Below, in pieces: positions 31,439 to 45,040 of a stretch of 64,000 nucleotides of DNA. The DNA comes from Leuctra nigra (lineage: Eukaryota > Arthropoda > Insecta > Plecoptera > Leuctridae). Positions within the stretch are counted from its first letter, which is position 1, and each line of letters starts with the position of its first letter. The notes under the pieces were generated by a model, which worked only from the letters and a program-made list of their open reading frames with translations, did not search any database and had not been told where the DNA came from. The position numbers were made by a program, and so were the translations under genes. The stretch covers positions 29,754,309-29,818,308 of the forward strand of contig OW203766.1 of assembly GCA_934045905.1 (NCBI GenBank), given 5' to 3'.

Positions 31439-31613
31439 AATACTTACTACATTATATTCATACCTATCAACCAAAACTCCCTTCTAGTAATGCCATAAAT
31501 GATCAAGTTATTTATTGCAGTATTAATTACTAATCATACAAATGGATATGGCAGTAATTGCTGTTCAGAAAGCCTTCAAAAAAAGCACTGCAAAATCTAC
31601 ACCTCCATTTGAA

Positions 31614-33449
31614 ATGGCAGATTCATTGTGGCAAGATAAGGAAGTACGATTCGACCTGCCGTTTAGGTATGTGGCTGCACAAGAACAAACCTACTTACAA
31701 AGGACATTTCCAACAAGATTATGCAATTCTGTGTTATTCCAGCGATATGAGGCTACGGCCTGGTGAAAAGGTCTTAGACCGCCTTGATGCAATTGAAGAC
31801 ACCAAAGGCAATAGTGGAGACAGAGGTCGATTGGTCATCACAAATTTGAGAACCATCTGGCATTCCTTAGCCATGCCAAAAATTAGTTTGTGTAAGCGAA
31901 TCTTACCTCATCAAATTTTTTTCGAATACATTATTATTAATGTGACATATATGTTGTACCTTTACTTCAAACACTGCTGTTTCAGCCATTGGATATAATG
32001 CAATCGTTTCCGCAACCACTAAAACAGTGAACTCTGTAAGTGATGTTATTACACTTTTAATTTTAAAGCACCTACTAACCAAATTTTGTGTTTCTTGAAA
32101 ACACTGTTGTAATAATCATCAAATTACATTTTTTGTAGCGATTGAGGGGGACTACTGAAGCTTTACATGTCCTTACCAAAACACACAACACAAGATTCGA
32201 ATTTATATTCACAAACTTAGTGCCTGGAAATTTACGTCATTTTACGTCTGTCATCGGAGTGCACAAGTGCGTAATAACAAATAGTCTACTACCTATCGAG
32301 TTACTGCAGACCAAAGTAGCATTCGTTAGTTGTAAATGTGTGAATAACATGTGGATTTTTCCCAAGGGCGTACATATCTTCGAGAATGTATCGTGACTTG
32401 AAACTACGAGGTGCAATTATTAATGGCAAACAGCTAAAGATTTTACCTTTAGAACAAGTTTATACTACCGTGCCAGGTGTTTGGAACCTCTCTAGTGATC
32501 AGGTTTGATTATACAAATAAATATCTGCAGTAGATGAGTTTAGTTGGAACACAATTCACAAATCACGAGAGGTGTTAGTACACTGACTGCACAACAATAA
32601 TGCGTGACGAAAATAATGCTGAAATTTAGCAGGCACCTACCTATATTTAAGGTCATTAATAAACATAATTATTAAACAGGGAAACTTAGGAACTTTCGTC
32701 ATTACAAACGTCCGTCTCGTCTGGTTTGCTGATATGAACGAAAACTTCAATATTTCATTACCATACCTGCAAATAACAAATGTGAGTACCTAGTAGAAAT
32801 CTGAAATAGTAAGGTACTACAAACATACATATTTACGTACTGCATGAGTTAAAGTTGCAAATAATTTTTTATATGGTTATCTTTCTGTAAAATAGATAAA
32901 AATAAGAGATTCGAAATTCGGAACAGCGCTTGTTGTTGAAAGTGCAGAATGCAGCGGTGGCTACGTTCTCGGATTCAGAATCGATCCCAGCGAGAAGTTG
33001 CGCAATGTTTACAAAGAGTTGGCATCGCTTCATCAAGTATATGGGCAAAATCCTATCTTTGGAGTGCAATACACTTGGGGTGACCAGGTAGGATGGAGAA
33101 ACTATATCTTGGATTCGCACTTTATGTGACTTACTATGCTTCAAACAGTCAAACTCCTAATTTTATGGGATACTTAACTTTTTGTCATTTGCGCTTTTCT
33201 TTAAACTTGTTAACCGTTTCTACGCAGCCTGCAAAAGCCGAGGAAACTCCTGTTCTGGAGGAAGATGTGCAAGAGTTAGACGACACGAATGACGAAATGT
33301 CAAACGCTTTCGTCGCCTATTTTGCCGACGGTGGCGGGCAGAAAGATCGGGAACCTGTCTACAGTTCTGACCTCGGACTCGCGGTGGAGAAGTTGAAAGA
33401 TGGATTCACTTTACAGAGTCTTTGGGAAGTTTTACCATCAACTAATTAA
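31614..33449 (+). CDS. BBS5: Bardet-Biedl syndrome 5 protein (BBSome subunit)
   Basis: Eight exons: 31614-31666, 31743-31891, 31986-32035, 32139-32266, 32367-32502, 32680-32781, 32896-33087 and 33228-33449. They have GT-AG borders and join in phase to 343 residues, the usual family length (about 340). The product starts [15 protein letters not shown] and shows [68 protein letters not shown] and [19 protein letters not shown], near-diagnostic of BBS5. Two PH-like (DM16/BBS5) domains fill roughly residues 25-130 and 150-270. In the BBSome, BBS5 binds phosphoinositides and takes part in membrane-protein traffic at the ciliary base. An in-frame ATG upstream (31542) is not preferred, since family members begin at MxDxLWxDxxVRFD. 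ATTAAA at 33561 is a possible poly(A) signal. Confidence 0.97.
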
Positions 33450-34037
33450 AAGCACATGCATGCACTGAGTGGGGAAGATTTAGTTAGGATTCACACACAA
33501 ACAGTTATTGGAAATTTGAAAATACATCGCTTTATTGTACTATTTCAACAACTCTTCACTATTAAATATAATTATAAAATAATTTTTATGTCGTTTTGTT
33601 GTCATTATCAAATTACCTCAAATTTCACAGTAGAGTAGAGAAACTGACTAGATTAGCACTAGCAGAAGAATTGAATTCTTGGTATGAATCTACAAAATTC
33701 GTCTTTCTATAACTGAATGAAAGCAAAATACCATCAATTCTATTTGGAAAGTTGCTTACAAAAATGAAGCAAACATTCCTTTTTGTTAGATACCTCAAAT
33801 CTACAAGGAAGCAGCTTAAATATTTTTATTTTCAAGAATTTAAGTACCTACATCTAAAATTTTGTAAAATGGTTGAGAATGGAATTGTTGCCATTTTCTT
33901 ATTCTGAAATTGTGCCAATGAAAACATCCATAACCGTTTTCAATTGTTGCAATTTACTGTATAAAAAAGATACACCGCTGAGACAAATTGTGAGATATCA
34001 CAATTCGAAAGTTTCGGATTAGGATAGACTTGAAGTT

Positions 34038-37000
34038 CTATCGCCTGATGATGTGTCCACGTGTGAGGTCCTTCTCGCTCATCGTTTGGACCCGAGGTTT
34101 CTTCTCGGGACTTATGGCGGATCCGGTGACGGCTAAACCGGATCTCAGAATCAGCCCTTCTTCTGTGTCCGCCATCATCTGCGACACCGACTTCACTTCA
34201 CGTGAATATCGACTGCAATGATCAAAACAACTCTTGGTTTGACTTTCATCTCTGTACCTCACTAAAACTCTTGTGACTTGTGGTTGTGACTTACGCAGTT
34301 GACTTGCGAATAACGACTCTCGTTGTTATCAACCCTTCGTCACGGGGCCAAACGGCGGAGAGATGCCTCGACTGATGGTGATAATGATCACCAAGAGTAG
34401 TCGCTGGGAGGGTCATGCCCTAAAGTAGAAAAGAATGCATTACGTATTTAGCGTCATTATTATTCTAGTTTGTTACACTTGTATCACAACTTTATATTTT
34501 AAATCGCATTACCAATTATAGATAAATTACTAAAAGAAGGATTATCCTCTTACTTTTCAGTACCTTATTGGCCTTTTTTGAACTTTTAGTCTGGCCAGGT
34601 TGGTGCGGTAATTCTGGTAGACACTGAAATAGTGTTTTCTCTGCTCGAAAGTCTTGTACCACTCGCTCAGGTGCTGCACAACAAATTAGAAAGATATTAC
34701 AATAATATCCAACAAAGCTAAAAGTTACTGGATGAAATCTCTTCCTAAGCAAAGCAATTTTTTGAAAAGTAACTTATTTCTTCATAGTGGGATTGATGTC
34801 AAAGCTAAGAAGGGATCTCCATTCTTTTCAGGTTTTTAATACTTAATAAAATAAATCATGAATGCTGCACTAATTTCTTCAAAACTATAACAATCAACGA
34901 AGGTCACACAAAGCAAATACCTTAACCCATGAAGGGTGTCTTGGGGCAACAAGCCCCGCAGTTCACAATACAGCCAATTTTTTGGAAATTTCAACTTTTA
35001 AAAGTGGGTTTGACTTGACAAAAGATAAAAGCTGAATTTTTATTTTCAAAAAGCTGTAATAACGGAAGTGGGGTTTACTGGATGTATGGAGGGATTTTTT
35101 CCCTCCCCTTTACCAAGCGGTTTATGCACCGGGAACCTAATGGTTACCTACCTGAATGAATTGTTCATTTGCATAAACCTCATTTAAAATAAAATTAATC
35201 TGCATTAATAATAATAATAATAATCTATCCGCTGGTTCCAATATTATTTATTATACCAATATTATTAATGAATGACCAGCGTTTCAACAACACTGTGCAT
35301 TATTAAAAATATGATCATCATAAAAATTACCATTCTTCACTGTCAGTGTCCAGCGAGCTTGACCTTGGGTAGCACTTGCCGGGGGTAGGAAGTGTTTCTT
35401 CGATGGCCGACTCTCCTCCAGATTGTTTTTATTGTTGTTGTTATCCTCGCCAAGCCCTGAATCTGATTGGCTGTTGGGTTGACGTCGGGCGTTGGGCGGA
35501 AACGTCAGTCTCATCTCGACGTCTGGCTGTGTTTGGTTGTTGTTACCGGCAACCGTCACTGTCCAGCCAACACCAACTGGCAAACAGAGAATTGCTCTCG
35601 GTTCTCATTGTGAAAAAAATATAATTTAACCAAATTCAAATTCTACAAAATAATGAGTGTTAAGTATGGATGCATGATTTTATTTACCTGGACTGAATAA
35701 TAATGAAATAATACATTGGTTTAAAAATAAATTGAGTTGGTGTGTTGAATTTTATTAGAAAATAAAGGAAATGCAGAGGAATTGCGGAAGAGAGAAGGGT
35801 TACGAAATTAATACAAAATAAACATCTTATTCATGGTTGTGCAGTGAAATGAACATTTTAAAGAATAAAGTCAAAGTATAAAAAATCAGTGTCTAAAATC
35901 TAAAGTAATTCACTAAATTCTCATTTTTGTACTGAAGAATTACCATTAGCACTGGTTTGCCTGGGATGTTGTCCTGCTTCTGGTCTGTAGTGCTGCGACT
36001 TTGTCCGCTGATTGCTCGGCAATCTCCTGTGCTGTTGTCGAATCGGCCATCTGACAGGCAACATTGCGGGACTTATCGATCTCTCGGTCTCCTCTTCGCT
36101 GGACGTCACCGACGAAGATTCCGAGGACGCTTGCTCTTCTGAACCCTCGAACAAGTACGGAGGCTGAACGCGTGGACTCGGCAGATGCAGGTAAGTTGTT
36201 ATTCTCTTTCCGTCGGAGCTGTTGGAGTCGTATTGGCGCTCGTCGCTGGCGACGGATTGCTTCCGTGAAGCAGCTACTGGTTTTAGTTCCGGTAGCGTTG
36301 GGAGGGGCGGAGTTGTTTTTGATGTCTGACCGTTGTAAGGCACTGTGTAGGTCCGAATGCGGTTTCCGCTGCCTCCGACATTCACGGTCTTCACTGGAGA
36401 GACATTGCTTTTGCCTCCTGCTGTAAACATAAGGATAAAGTGAAATTAAGGTGGCTGGATCGATCGATTTTCTGAAGTATTGGAGAGCTTTCACTAATTT
36501 ATTAAGTGTACAAAAATCACGTTTATAAATTCTTTTAGCACCTAATTTACTTGTATAATATACTGGGTAGTTGAAATAGACAACATTTAAATGGTATTTA
36601 TACGTTATATTATTATTTAGAGCAGTATTACTGCCCTAAAGAAGTTAGTTTTGAATTGGATATTGAAGATTTTTCCGGATTTTTCTATAATTTTAACAAT
36701 ACGGTACAATATGGCAACATCGTACTTTGAACATTTTGATTTGTGTGGAGTCATGATGGCTGAGGTTGCTGAGCTTACACCTAGAGTTTACTTTCATGAA
36801 AAGTCAAGGTATCTTTAGTAGGCATTTAGTGCCTTCTAACTACCTTGAGCACTCCCGTGTTGCCAAAAGTATTTTGACTTGATTCGCAATTTGAATTGAA
36901 TCGCCTATAACTTTTTATTTAGCACACGATGATATTGGTTTATATTTTTTTAATGAAATTTAATAGATCAAAGATTCTTTCTTATACAGGATTTTTGAAA

Positions 37001-40000
37001 ATCTATCGAGCCAATTAAATAAAATCTTCATTTATAGCAAATTTTTCAAACCTGCCATAAGATAACATGGGAAAATACTTCTTTCTTATTCGCCTATCTC
37101 GAAAACTAGACACGGGAAGTATTTCATTTTTTGAAGTGTTGTTTAGGGGATACCAATGAGTGAGTACAGCAAAATTGAACACTATCTGAAAAAATGGTCG
37201 ATCGACCCAGCCACCTTAATAGGGTTTGAAATAAGCAAAGTTACAATTATTTTTTTCATACTTTAAACCCTATACTGTCCACTAATTTTAAAATTCATCT
37301 GCATTACATAATTTAAGTAAAATACTTGAGTACATAATAGCTATATTGTATGAATAACTCATTCCATTACCATCAGCTCCACTGGTTTCTGGACTCGACT
37401 TTCCTCCGTCCTTCAGCAGATAAAAGTTGATCCACCCTTTCGACAGCGACGACATTCCCTCATCAGTGTGAGGTGCGAGAGCAGCTCGTCCTTTATAATA
37501 ATCCTTCACCGGCTCTTCAAGGTCATCCACTTCCTGAATCACGACACTCTCGATTAGTGGACCATCAGTCTTCAACACTCGTATCGGCCTCGGAGTTCGT
37601 TTGCTCGCTCCGTCACTTCTTCTTTGACTCCGAGGTGTATTACCTTCCCTGGGCGATGGATTGTCCATGGGACTCCTGGGACTTGTGTTTTCCGATTTGA
37701 CGTCGGCACTCTCCAACTGACTTGTTAATTTACTCGTTGGCAATGAAACGCTTCTAGCTCGATCCATCAATCTTGACTCGTCCAGTGAAGAGTCCAGAGA
37801 TCCACTCCGTTCCTCCGGAATGACCTCGAAGCGTTGTTGAAACCTGTTGAGGAGATTTGCTGATCGTCGGATGGGAGAAGACTGGTGCCTGCGCCTCACT
37901 GGAAGCTGTGATGTTTTCTGTGATGACCCCGGTAGATTGCTCCGCGGAGATGAAACGAGCTTTTGCAGATCGTTGGGCGACTTCACAGGTATTGAAGACT
38001 TTCTCAATTGTTTTTCATCCTCCTTGTTTTCAGCATCTCTAGGACTACTTTCATTAGATCTTGACCTCCCTTTTGGCAATTTCTTCTCTGCTTTCTTTGC
38101 CTTCAGTTCCCTCCTCGCCTTAGCTATCTTTGCCTTCTGCTCCTTCGCCTCCCTCTCCTTTGCCTCCTTCTCTTTCTGCTCCCTGGCTTCAACCTGTTGC
38201 ATTCTCTTCATGTTAATGACTTCGTGTCTGCTTGAGAGTCTCTTCTTCAGTTTCTCCGGCAACAACTCGGCTACGATCGGACTAGACGCTGTCGTCACCT
38301 CCGTTGGCTCATCCATTGCTATGAAGAACGTTTTGGACTTTTCCCTTGGCTTAGCAATGATCTTTTGACCTTCTGGTAACAGCTCCACCACATCTTGCGC
38401 TCTGTAGTGTTTGGGACTTATTGGCACTTCATCTAAACTGTCTACGAGACTGAGACACTCGGAATCACTGCTGTTGCTCGAACAGTCTTGCGAAGAAGTG
38501 TTGACCAGCATGGAAACAGTTCGAGGCAGCGCAGAGTACCTCGGGACAGCCAACTGAGCATCCACGTTGTTCTTACGGTAAACTGTGCCGGCTCCTACGG
38601 CACTGAGAGCGCCTGCACCTGGTGTCATTGGAAGACTGACGTCGGTCCGCTTACTCATCCAATACCTCTGGCGCTGGTGTGCGAGCTTCGTGTATTCATC
38701 CTCGTCGAAATTCTCCGCCCAGGGGGTGTTGGATTCTCTCTCTTCTGTGTAATGACTCTCCGAAGAGAACACTAACTCGCTTCGAGGTGGCTCAGACGAT
38801 CGAGATTCAGAGATTCTATCCACCTTGGCATATTTCTCCTCGGTGGATTTGGACATGCTGAAAGGTCGATTGATTGGGTAAGTTTGTTGAAGGTCATCAA
38901 GAACCATCTCAGGGGATTTTAAAGGGTTCAAATCACTTTTTATTCCACAGAAGTTTGACTCAATAGGAAGGTCCTCATTTCTGTCCTCCTCAATATTCTG
39001 TGGAGAACAAGATATTGGCTGGTGTAACTCTTCTGTTTCTATATCAACCGGAAGACTCTGATTTTCAGCTTCATCATCGGCTTGCGGGGATGACGCAGCA
39101 TCTGTTCTCGACACATCAGTGCAACCGCACTGCTCGGTGTTCGTTGCTGTGGTTGCCATGGCTACTGGGGTGTCCGTGTTGGTCGCCGTGGTCTCGGACG
39201 TGTGTTTCTGCTCGCTCTGAGTCTGCGTCGACTGCGTCATCACATCGCCGTCGCGCGGAGAGTTGCTCATCGCTTGGCTCCGAGGTAGCGAGTCCGACGG
39301 AATGCTCATGGTGGAGTCTTGCGTTGAAGACGAGCGATCTGTGTTGGGTTGGTAGAGTGTCACAGAGCTCGTCCTGTCGTTCACGAAGCTGGATCCACCC
39401 GACGGTCTGTCGCTGGACATCGGAGTGCTGTTCGGACTGATGCTGTTCGATACTGAGCCCAGGTTGAGAGGAGGTACAGATTGAGGTGATGCTTCTTGGA
39501 CTTCTCTTGGAGTAGAACCGTTCACTTCATCGTCCACTCCACCCGGGGTTGTGCCGTCTCTCTCTTCAGGCGTCGTCTGGTCACTGAAGCCGGATGTCTT
39601 CTCAATAGATGATTCGGAAGCTGAAGATCTGTCCAGCATGCGACCTTCTGAACGAGGTGATGACACATTGTTTGACTGCTGATGATCTTCATTAGTTGGA
39701 GAGCTCTGGATCTCTTCCGGTGTGCTCACTTGTTCAGATCGTTCAGTTTCAGAACTGGTCCTCGGTGAGTTTCTTTGCGACGGGATTTTATTTTGTAATT
39801 TCTGTGAGTAACCATCGTCTATATCTTCAATTGGAATTGAGCTACTGCCAGGGCTGTCAATAGTTTCTTGTGAAATGTCCCGAAGACAAGGATTTCTCTC
39901 TGCTTTCAGTAAAACTTCAGCAATTATTTCGTCTTCGTCAATTGCTTTATTGATCGAGAGATGTTTTGTAGACGATAACACACTGTTGTTGTTCTTCCCA

Positions 40001-43000
40001 TCTTTGTCTAGAGGAACATCAGATTTTCCTACACTACTCTTCGGTGATTTTGATTCCTTCAAGGCAGCTTTTTCACTCTCCTCTGCTATCACTTCAAGTA
40101 AAAAATTCTTACACTCTACACAATCTGGACTCTTAACTTCCTCCGACGTCGAATCGATATTGTTATTCAATGGCACCTTCACTTCCTGCACTTTTTCCTC
40201 ACTTTCGTCTGAAGCCGACTCTTGATTACCTTTTGCACCTTTATACATTGGTGGATTTTTCCTAACTCTCGGTTGCACATTAGTCCTTGCCGGTCTCCTG
40301 AACGTGTTCTCATCAAAACCTCTTCCCGTCTTCCTCCTGCGATCTCCGGGCGGCGTTCTTCCCCCTCGCGGAGTCGAGGCGTTTCCGACTCCGGACTTGG
40401 TCGACGACACGCCCATGTTCTCGGGAGTGAGATTGGGAACGGTGACGGTCCCATCGCTGTTGCTGTCGGAGTGTTGCTTCGTGAGGTTGTACTTCCGCAT
40501 GATAGTCTCCGGCACCGAGTAGCGGCGATGTGGTAGACCTGCGAGGACCTGCGTGGCAGGACGTCCTCGGTCGTTGCGGGTCATGCGTCCTCCGGTTCCC
40601 ATCGCGGAGGGCGGTGAGGAAGGCAAGTCAAACAACGACGACTTGTGCAAGTCCCTGAAGAGTAAGACAACACAGTTTTATTAATCAATATTCCAACAAG
40701 TTGTCAAATATCACTCCTAGTTCTACTTCATAAATCGTTTTGAATAAAATATTAATGCCACATATTGATTATCAGAAGTTTCTGTTTGTAAAACGAAATT
40801 CAATACAAGATAACGATTGAAGAACGTCTAGACTATTCACCTGTAGAAGAAGACGTCATACAAAAAATCGAAAATGTGTCTATTTCTTGAGTAATTGTAT
40901 TTCTGTGCTGAAAATAGAAGTAGGCACTACGTCATGTAAACTATTTCAAAATTGGCATAACTTTCAAACTCTTTCTCCACTCTCTTTTGTATATTATAAA
41001 GAACTTTAATTTATTGCTTTACTAAAGGTGTTGAAACTCGGCTCTATTTTCAATGTAATCGTTTTATGGTCTAGTTGTAAACAATTCCAAAGTACAGACA
41101 CACTACAGAATTGTGTTCACATTCTTTCGGGAATCGAAGTGTGGACTATAGCATGGCTTATTCTTAGCTTTTTATTGTACCTCCTCGACTATGATTAAAT
41201 GCTTCAGAGCATGGAATGGAAGATTTTATAATGGATCGGAGGGTTTCAAGATCCTAGCGTGAGATAACAAGGAAACAATTTGAAACTTTAAAACTCAGAA
41301 GCTTCTTCTTTTCAAGTAATCGGGTGAAACAAACTTCGATGTAGTCAAGGCAAATATTAATGACTTAATGAGCACCTAGTTGTAATAAATATATGCACAT
41401 GTCAAATCGATCTTGCTGCACTTTTACACGACCTGTACTACCTAATTTACTTGCAAGTAAATCTTGATAAAGCGTTCAGAACTAAAGATATGGTTTAATG
41501 GATATAAATATTGACTCATAATTTTGCCAGTTCCTGCATGGATACGTTACGACGCGAATTTACTCTATATTCTCAGTTTATACTTAATTTCGAAAACATT
41601 ATGCAGCTCGTTTGGCTGAAGTTTTTATGGGAATCAACACAAATATTACCTCCGCAAACAAGGCACAAAACAATCTGACACTTGCTTTACATTTTCTAAA
41701 TAGGTCACAAGTGAAATAATGGTAGGGGTTTCGGAAGGAAACGATTTGCCTTTATTAAAATAAATTTTGATATTTGAATTCTTAGATATGAAAAAATATG
41801 TTTTATTGTCTACATTATCGTAGCCTACTACGTCTTAAACTTTCCCTCTCGTATTTTTCCCACATGTGAGAAAGTAAAGTACTAAAGGTGTAATGTTGTA
41901 CGTGATTGATGCATCTACACGGCGCCAAACAGACAGTTTGCTACATATCCATGCTTATGCAAATCCCTGTTCGACCGGACAAGCGTCTCTCCAGCTCCAC
42001 CCTCTGTTCCTGCATATTAACTAGCCGTCTGCTGGCACGCCACATCCCCTACTTGAATAGGGATTATATTCGTCTATCAGCATAGGTCACGAGAATCATG
42101 ATGGTGATAATAAGGTTGTTTCTCTTTGAGCCATTTCACGGTGCGAACCAATGACCCTTGGCTACACCCACGGACGCTAATATCGAGTGTTTTGTGTTTT
42201 ATGGGCAAGTGTTGTGCCAGTGCTCTCGAGTTAGAGGGGAATATACAGAATCCACACAAAAAGGCTCCATGTGGTTGGGATATTGGTGTGTGTTGGTTGT
42301 CAAAAATTCACTTCAGGGCAGCCCCGTGGGAAGGAAGACCCGAGCGCTTGCCAAATTTGGGGGCGCCAAATTTTTTAAACTAGATTTTTTGGATAGATAG
42401 GTACTTCTATACTTGTGGTAAAAAGTATCACAAATGAGACAAATAGCAAACCCACAAAATTTCCTAACTTAGGCCCAGATGCACAAAGCTTTTCCCCCGG
42501 GGGTTTGGAAGTAAATCGCTTTATTTCGCTATTTGTTTGATATAGGTAGAGCAAAAAATTTCCAAAATACAACGTTTCCAAATAATGAAAATTATTCAAA
42601 TAATCCAAAAAGCTTTTTGTTCTTTGCCTTGGTGGAGGGGGGCTTCTCAGCGGCCCCCTGAGATGGGGAAAGGCCAAAATATTCTTTGCTCGTGGTGTCA
42701 AAGAGCATAAAAACCTAAGAGGGTAGGGGCTGACTTTCAAGTACACTGTTGGTTTGAGAACTTTGGCAAAAACGAATTATTTCCGCGGAAATTGAGCATT
42801 AGTGCATATTCCATGCCCTCTCTAGTGGTATACAGAAAGTATCCGTTTCATATCTTAATTTTTAATGAAGATACTTCCAGTTCAATTTTATATTTCTTGA
42901 CAAATGGCGTGCTTGCCAACCGCCATAATATTGTAAATAAGTTATTAGTTACAAGGAATAATAATGCAGAACGTATTGTTAGGGAAAGGGTCACCAAACA

Positions 43001-44729
43001 TTTCGGTCACTGGGTAAAAGAATTCGTGTCACTAACAATTTGATACACGTCATAAAGATTCATAAGTATTGATTTGTATATTGTAATGACTTCGCACGAA
43101 GAGGATTACGAAGGAAGGATTTAAAAGAATTCGTGTGAATAATATCATAATAACCCCCCACCCCCGGATCTTGTGACATTTCCGATTGTTTTGCATATAC
43201 TAGGTGGTATGTTTATTTCTTTAGCCTTGCCCGACAAATATTGATTCTCTAAAAATAAATGATTTGACCGAATTAAACGGAGAATGTTGAATGGTGGAAA
43301 TGTGACTCCAGCAAAATGCCTTGAATTTAGCATAGAATTTCACCTTCTCTTCTTGGAAATTATAAATTGACTTTATTTAAACTGCAATGAAATATTCGCG
43401 TGTGCTTAACACAATCGATTAAGAACTTCCGTAATCAGTGTATAATCACTTCAAATATGAAAAACGTCGATTTTCATTTATAATTTTAATTTAGGGTAGG
43501 TACACTCCCCCAAATAATAAACGGTACTTGGTACAAAACGTATTGGCTGCTGGGCCGGTTCCTTGACAATCAATCCTTGTTATTATCAATGAAATCAGAG
43601 CTCACCTAAAAGAGTTTGATAATGCGTTAGCACTGACTTCATGGGATGATGCCATCAAACCTTAATCAGTCAATTCATTTTCTTTCGAGTACCGTTTATT
43701 ATTTGGGGGAGTGTACATACATATACATGCCATTTGTTTCAATTTTATAAGATTTAAACTTTGATTGAACTCTAAAATCGTAAAGGTTATCAAATTTGAA
43801 TGAAAGCACGCAAAGCAAACACTTTGAAAACATGTGCTGACTAGTCATATAAGAACGTGCTTATCACGGAAATACACAATGCACTCGAGACTTGACATTT
43901 AGTCAGCACTTTGCATATTACTCACCTATCAAGCGAAGAGTAGCTACGGTGAGGCACCCAAGCTTCTCGAATAGTGTCTAGCACGACGTCCAAGTCAATG
44001 ACACTGCCTCCTAGAGATCACGCAAACAAAATAGAACACGATTATTATCGACAATTTCAACGTAGAATACCGGCATTATGAAGCAGAAGCACCGACACGA
44101 GAGAGTTTTGATACGCGTGTAACTGACATGTTCGCTGATGTGTCGATCATTTAAAATAAATAACGTTTTCGAATGTTTCGTTTGAACGAATGTGTGGTTA
44201 GATATTGACCTATTTATTGTCGACCAAAAACATAATAAATTCAGAGTCCAAGTTTGAAAATTTCCGTAAAAAGTTAGACCTTACGAACTAGTTTTGTGTT
44301 GTATCGCAGATAACTCCAAGTACGAATTCAAGAGTGTCCTCGAAATTGTTTAAAATTGGGGCGAAACAATTATCTAATGATTCATGGACGCGGTGAAGCT
44401 GTTGAAGTCTAAACATTTGAAAAGTCTGACTACTTTGTTAGAAATTGAACGTTTGTTGTCCATAACAAACATGGCTCCTACTATGTTAATTTCGTGAAAA
44501 ATTAGGTTAAATCAATATTAAAAAAACGCCGCTGCTTCTTAATAGAACTTCACTAAAACGTAAGCAACACACTGAAAACCGCTCGAAGACACTTGCAACT
44601 TTATAATCCAGTCGGTAACTTCCAAACACATGTCTACACATGAGTAAAATGATTTACCTCCTCAACAAAGACGGTGCCGTCTCAGTATCAGACTGAGTGA
44701 CCGCATTGTCGTCCCGCACGCGATCAACT
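34038..44729 (-). CDS. Large Ser/Thr-rich disordered protein, unrecognised; two-exon 5' leader
   Basis: Coding exons (minus): 40654-37371, 36420-35944, 35576-35331, 34673-34564, 34419-34295 and 34212-34038. All join in phase and stop at TAG 34038. Upstream exon 44010-43926 also joins in phase, and a noncoding exon 44729-44658 starts at a core promoter. From the first ATG in the main exon (40602) the product is 1454 residues; exon 44010-43926 is open and would be coding if an upstream start is used. Visible features: RRYSVPETIMRKYNL (residues 26-40), long Ser/Thr/Pro/Glu-rich disorder, a Lys/Glu/Ala-rich coiled-coil-like stretch (about 796-848), two short related motifs GWTVTVAGN and RWTLTVKNGN, and a basic C-terminus. 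No catalytic domain is seen. I do not recognise the family; a cytoskeletal or scaffold role is only a guess. It converges with BBS5. AATAAA (minus) lies at 33830-33825. Confidence 0.8.
36450..37215. mobile_element. TTAA-flanked inverted-repeat element
   Basis: Ends GGTGGCTGGATCGATCGA and TCGATCGACCCAGCCACC are flanked by TTAA at 36446-36449 and 37216-37219. 766 bp, AT-rich, no transposase frame. It occupies most of an intron of the large Ser/Thr-rich gene. The TTAA target suggests piggyBac-type mobilisation, but the ends lack the usual CCC. Confidence 0.65.
40655..43502. other. Intron sequence of the large Ser/Thr-rich gene
   Basis: No exon or RNA gene is recognised. Near 42310-42490 are weak transposon-like phrases (GGCAGCCCCGTGGGAAGG, GGGGGCGCCAAATTTTTTAA) without clear ends. 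Otherwise AT-rich unique-looking sequence. Confidence 0.5.
43503..43713. mobile_element. CACTC-type MITE, copy 1 (TA target)
   Basis: Ends CACTCCCCCAAATAATAAAC and GTTTATTATTTGGGGGAGTG are perfect inverted repeats, flanked by TA (43501-43502, 43714-43715). The next inner block is GGTACT / AGTACC. The interior has ATCAATCCTTGTTATTATCA, shared with copies at 45041 and 53505. The complete symmetry suggests this is the youngest of the three. Confidence 0.8.
43926..44010 (-). CDS. Upstream exon of the large Ser/Thr-rich gene
   Basis: Acceptor GATCTCTAG and donor GTGAGT. The open frame reads SVIDLDVVLDTIREAWVPHR then SYSSLD. It joins through a split Arg codon to DLHKSSLFDLPSS in the main exon, so the hydrophobic/Trp-containing segment is probably translated in a longer isoform. 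It has no ATG itself. Confidence 0.65.
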
Positions 44730-44765
44730 GACCCCACCGTCTCATGCCGTCTTTTAAACCCATGC
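44690..44765 (-). promoter_or_regulatory. Core promoter: TATA-like box, TCAGTT initiator, DPE-like motif
   Basis: On the minus strand TTTAAAAG lies about 28 nt before TCAGTT (arthropod initiator consensus TCAGTY, with the A at 44729). From that A, positions +28 to +32 read GGTCA, matching the downstream promoter element pattern. The predicted 72-nt first exon ends at 44658 with GAG|GTAAAT. Three correctly spaced elements upstream of an independently supported exon make this convincing, but it is still sequence-only evidence. Confidence 0.55.
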
Positions 44766-45040
44766 TACTCGGACTGTTTCGCAATCTCGAGTACCCCTGA
44801 TCGATACCCGACTCGCGTAGACCAGAGATATGTCATGCCATGACTCGATGAATGCGGTATCATGGTCACGGTGCATTACGTCTGGTCATTTGTCATTAGG
44901 ATTACCATACGTTTCCTGTATGTTTGTTGATATTTTAAATGCTACATGCGGGAGTAATTTTTTTTCTATTGACATTCAGTTACACACGTATTAATTTTCA
45001 TTTAAAATGTTACACTATAGGTATTTTGTATTTCTAAGTA
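44730..45040. other. Upstream flank of the 44.7-kb promoter
   Basis: No gene seen. It contains AT-rich sequence and the border of the next MITE. A possible regulatory region for the minus-strand gene, without recognisable operator-like motifs. Confidence 0.4.

Noticed and set aside
31542..31613. Earlier in-frame ATG for BBS5
   Set aside because: BBS5 proteins start at the MxDxLWxDxxVRFD segment, which corresponds to the ATG at 31614.
34558..34673. Alternative frame of this exon (HLSEWYKTFEQRKHYFSVYQ..., then a stop) as the true C-terminus
   Set aside because: It looks protein-like, but the phase from the preceding exon (AAT G|CA) selects the other frame, which then joins the next two exons in phase to a stop at 34038. 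An alternative donor (CTGACA|GTGAAG) could make the shorter form, so it is not excluded.
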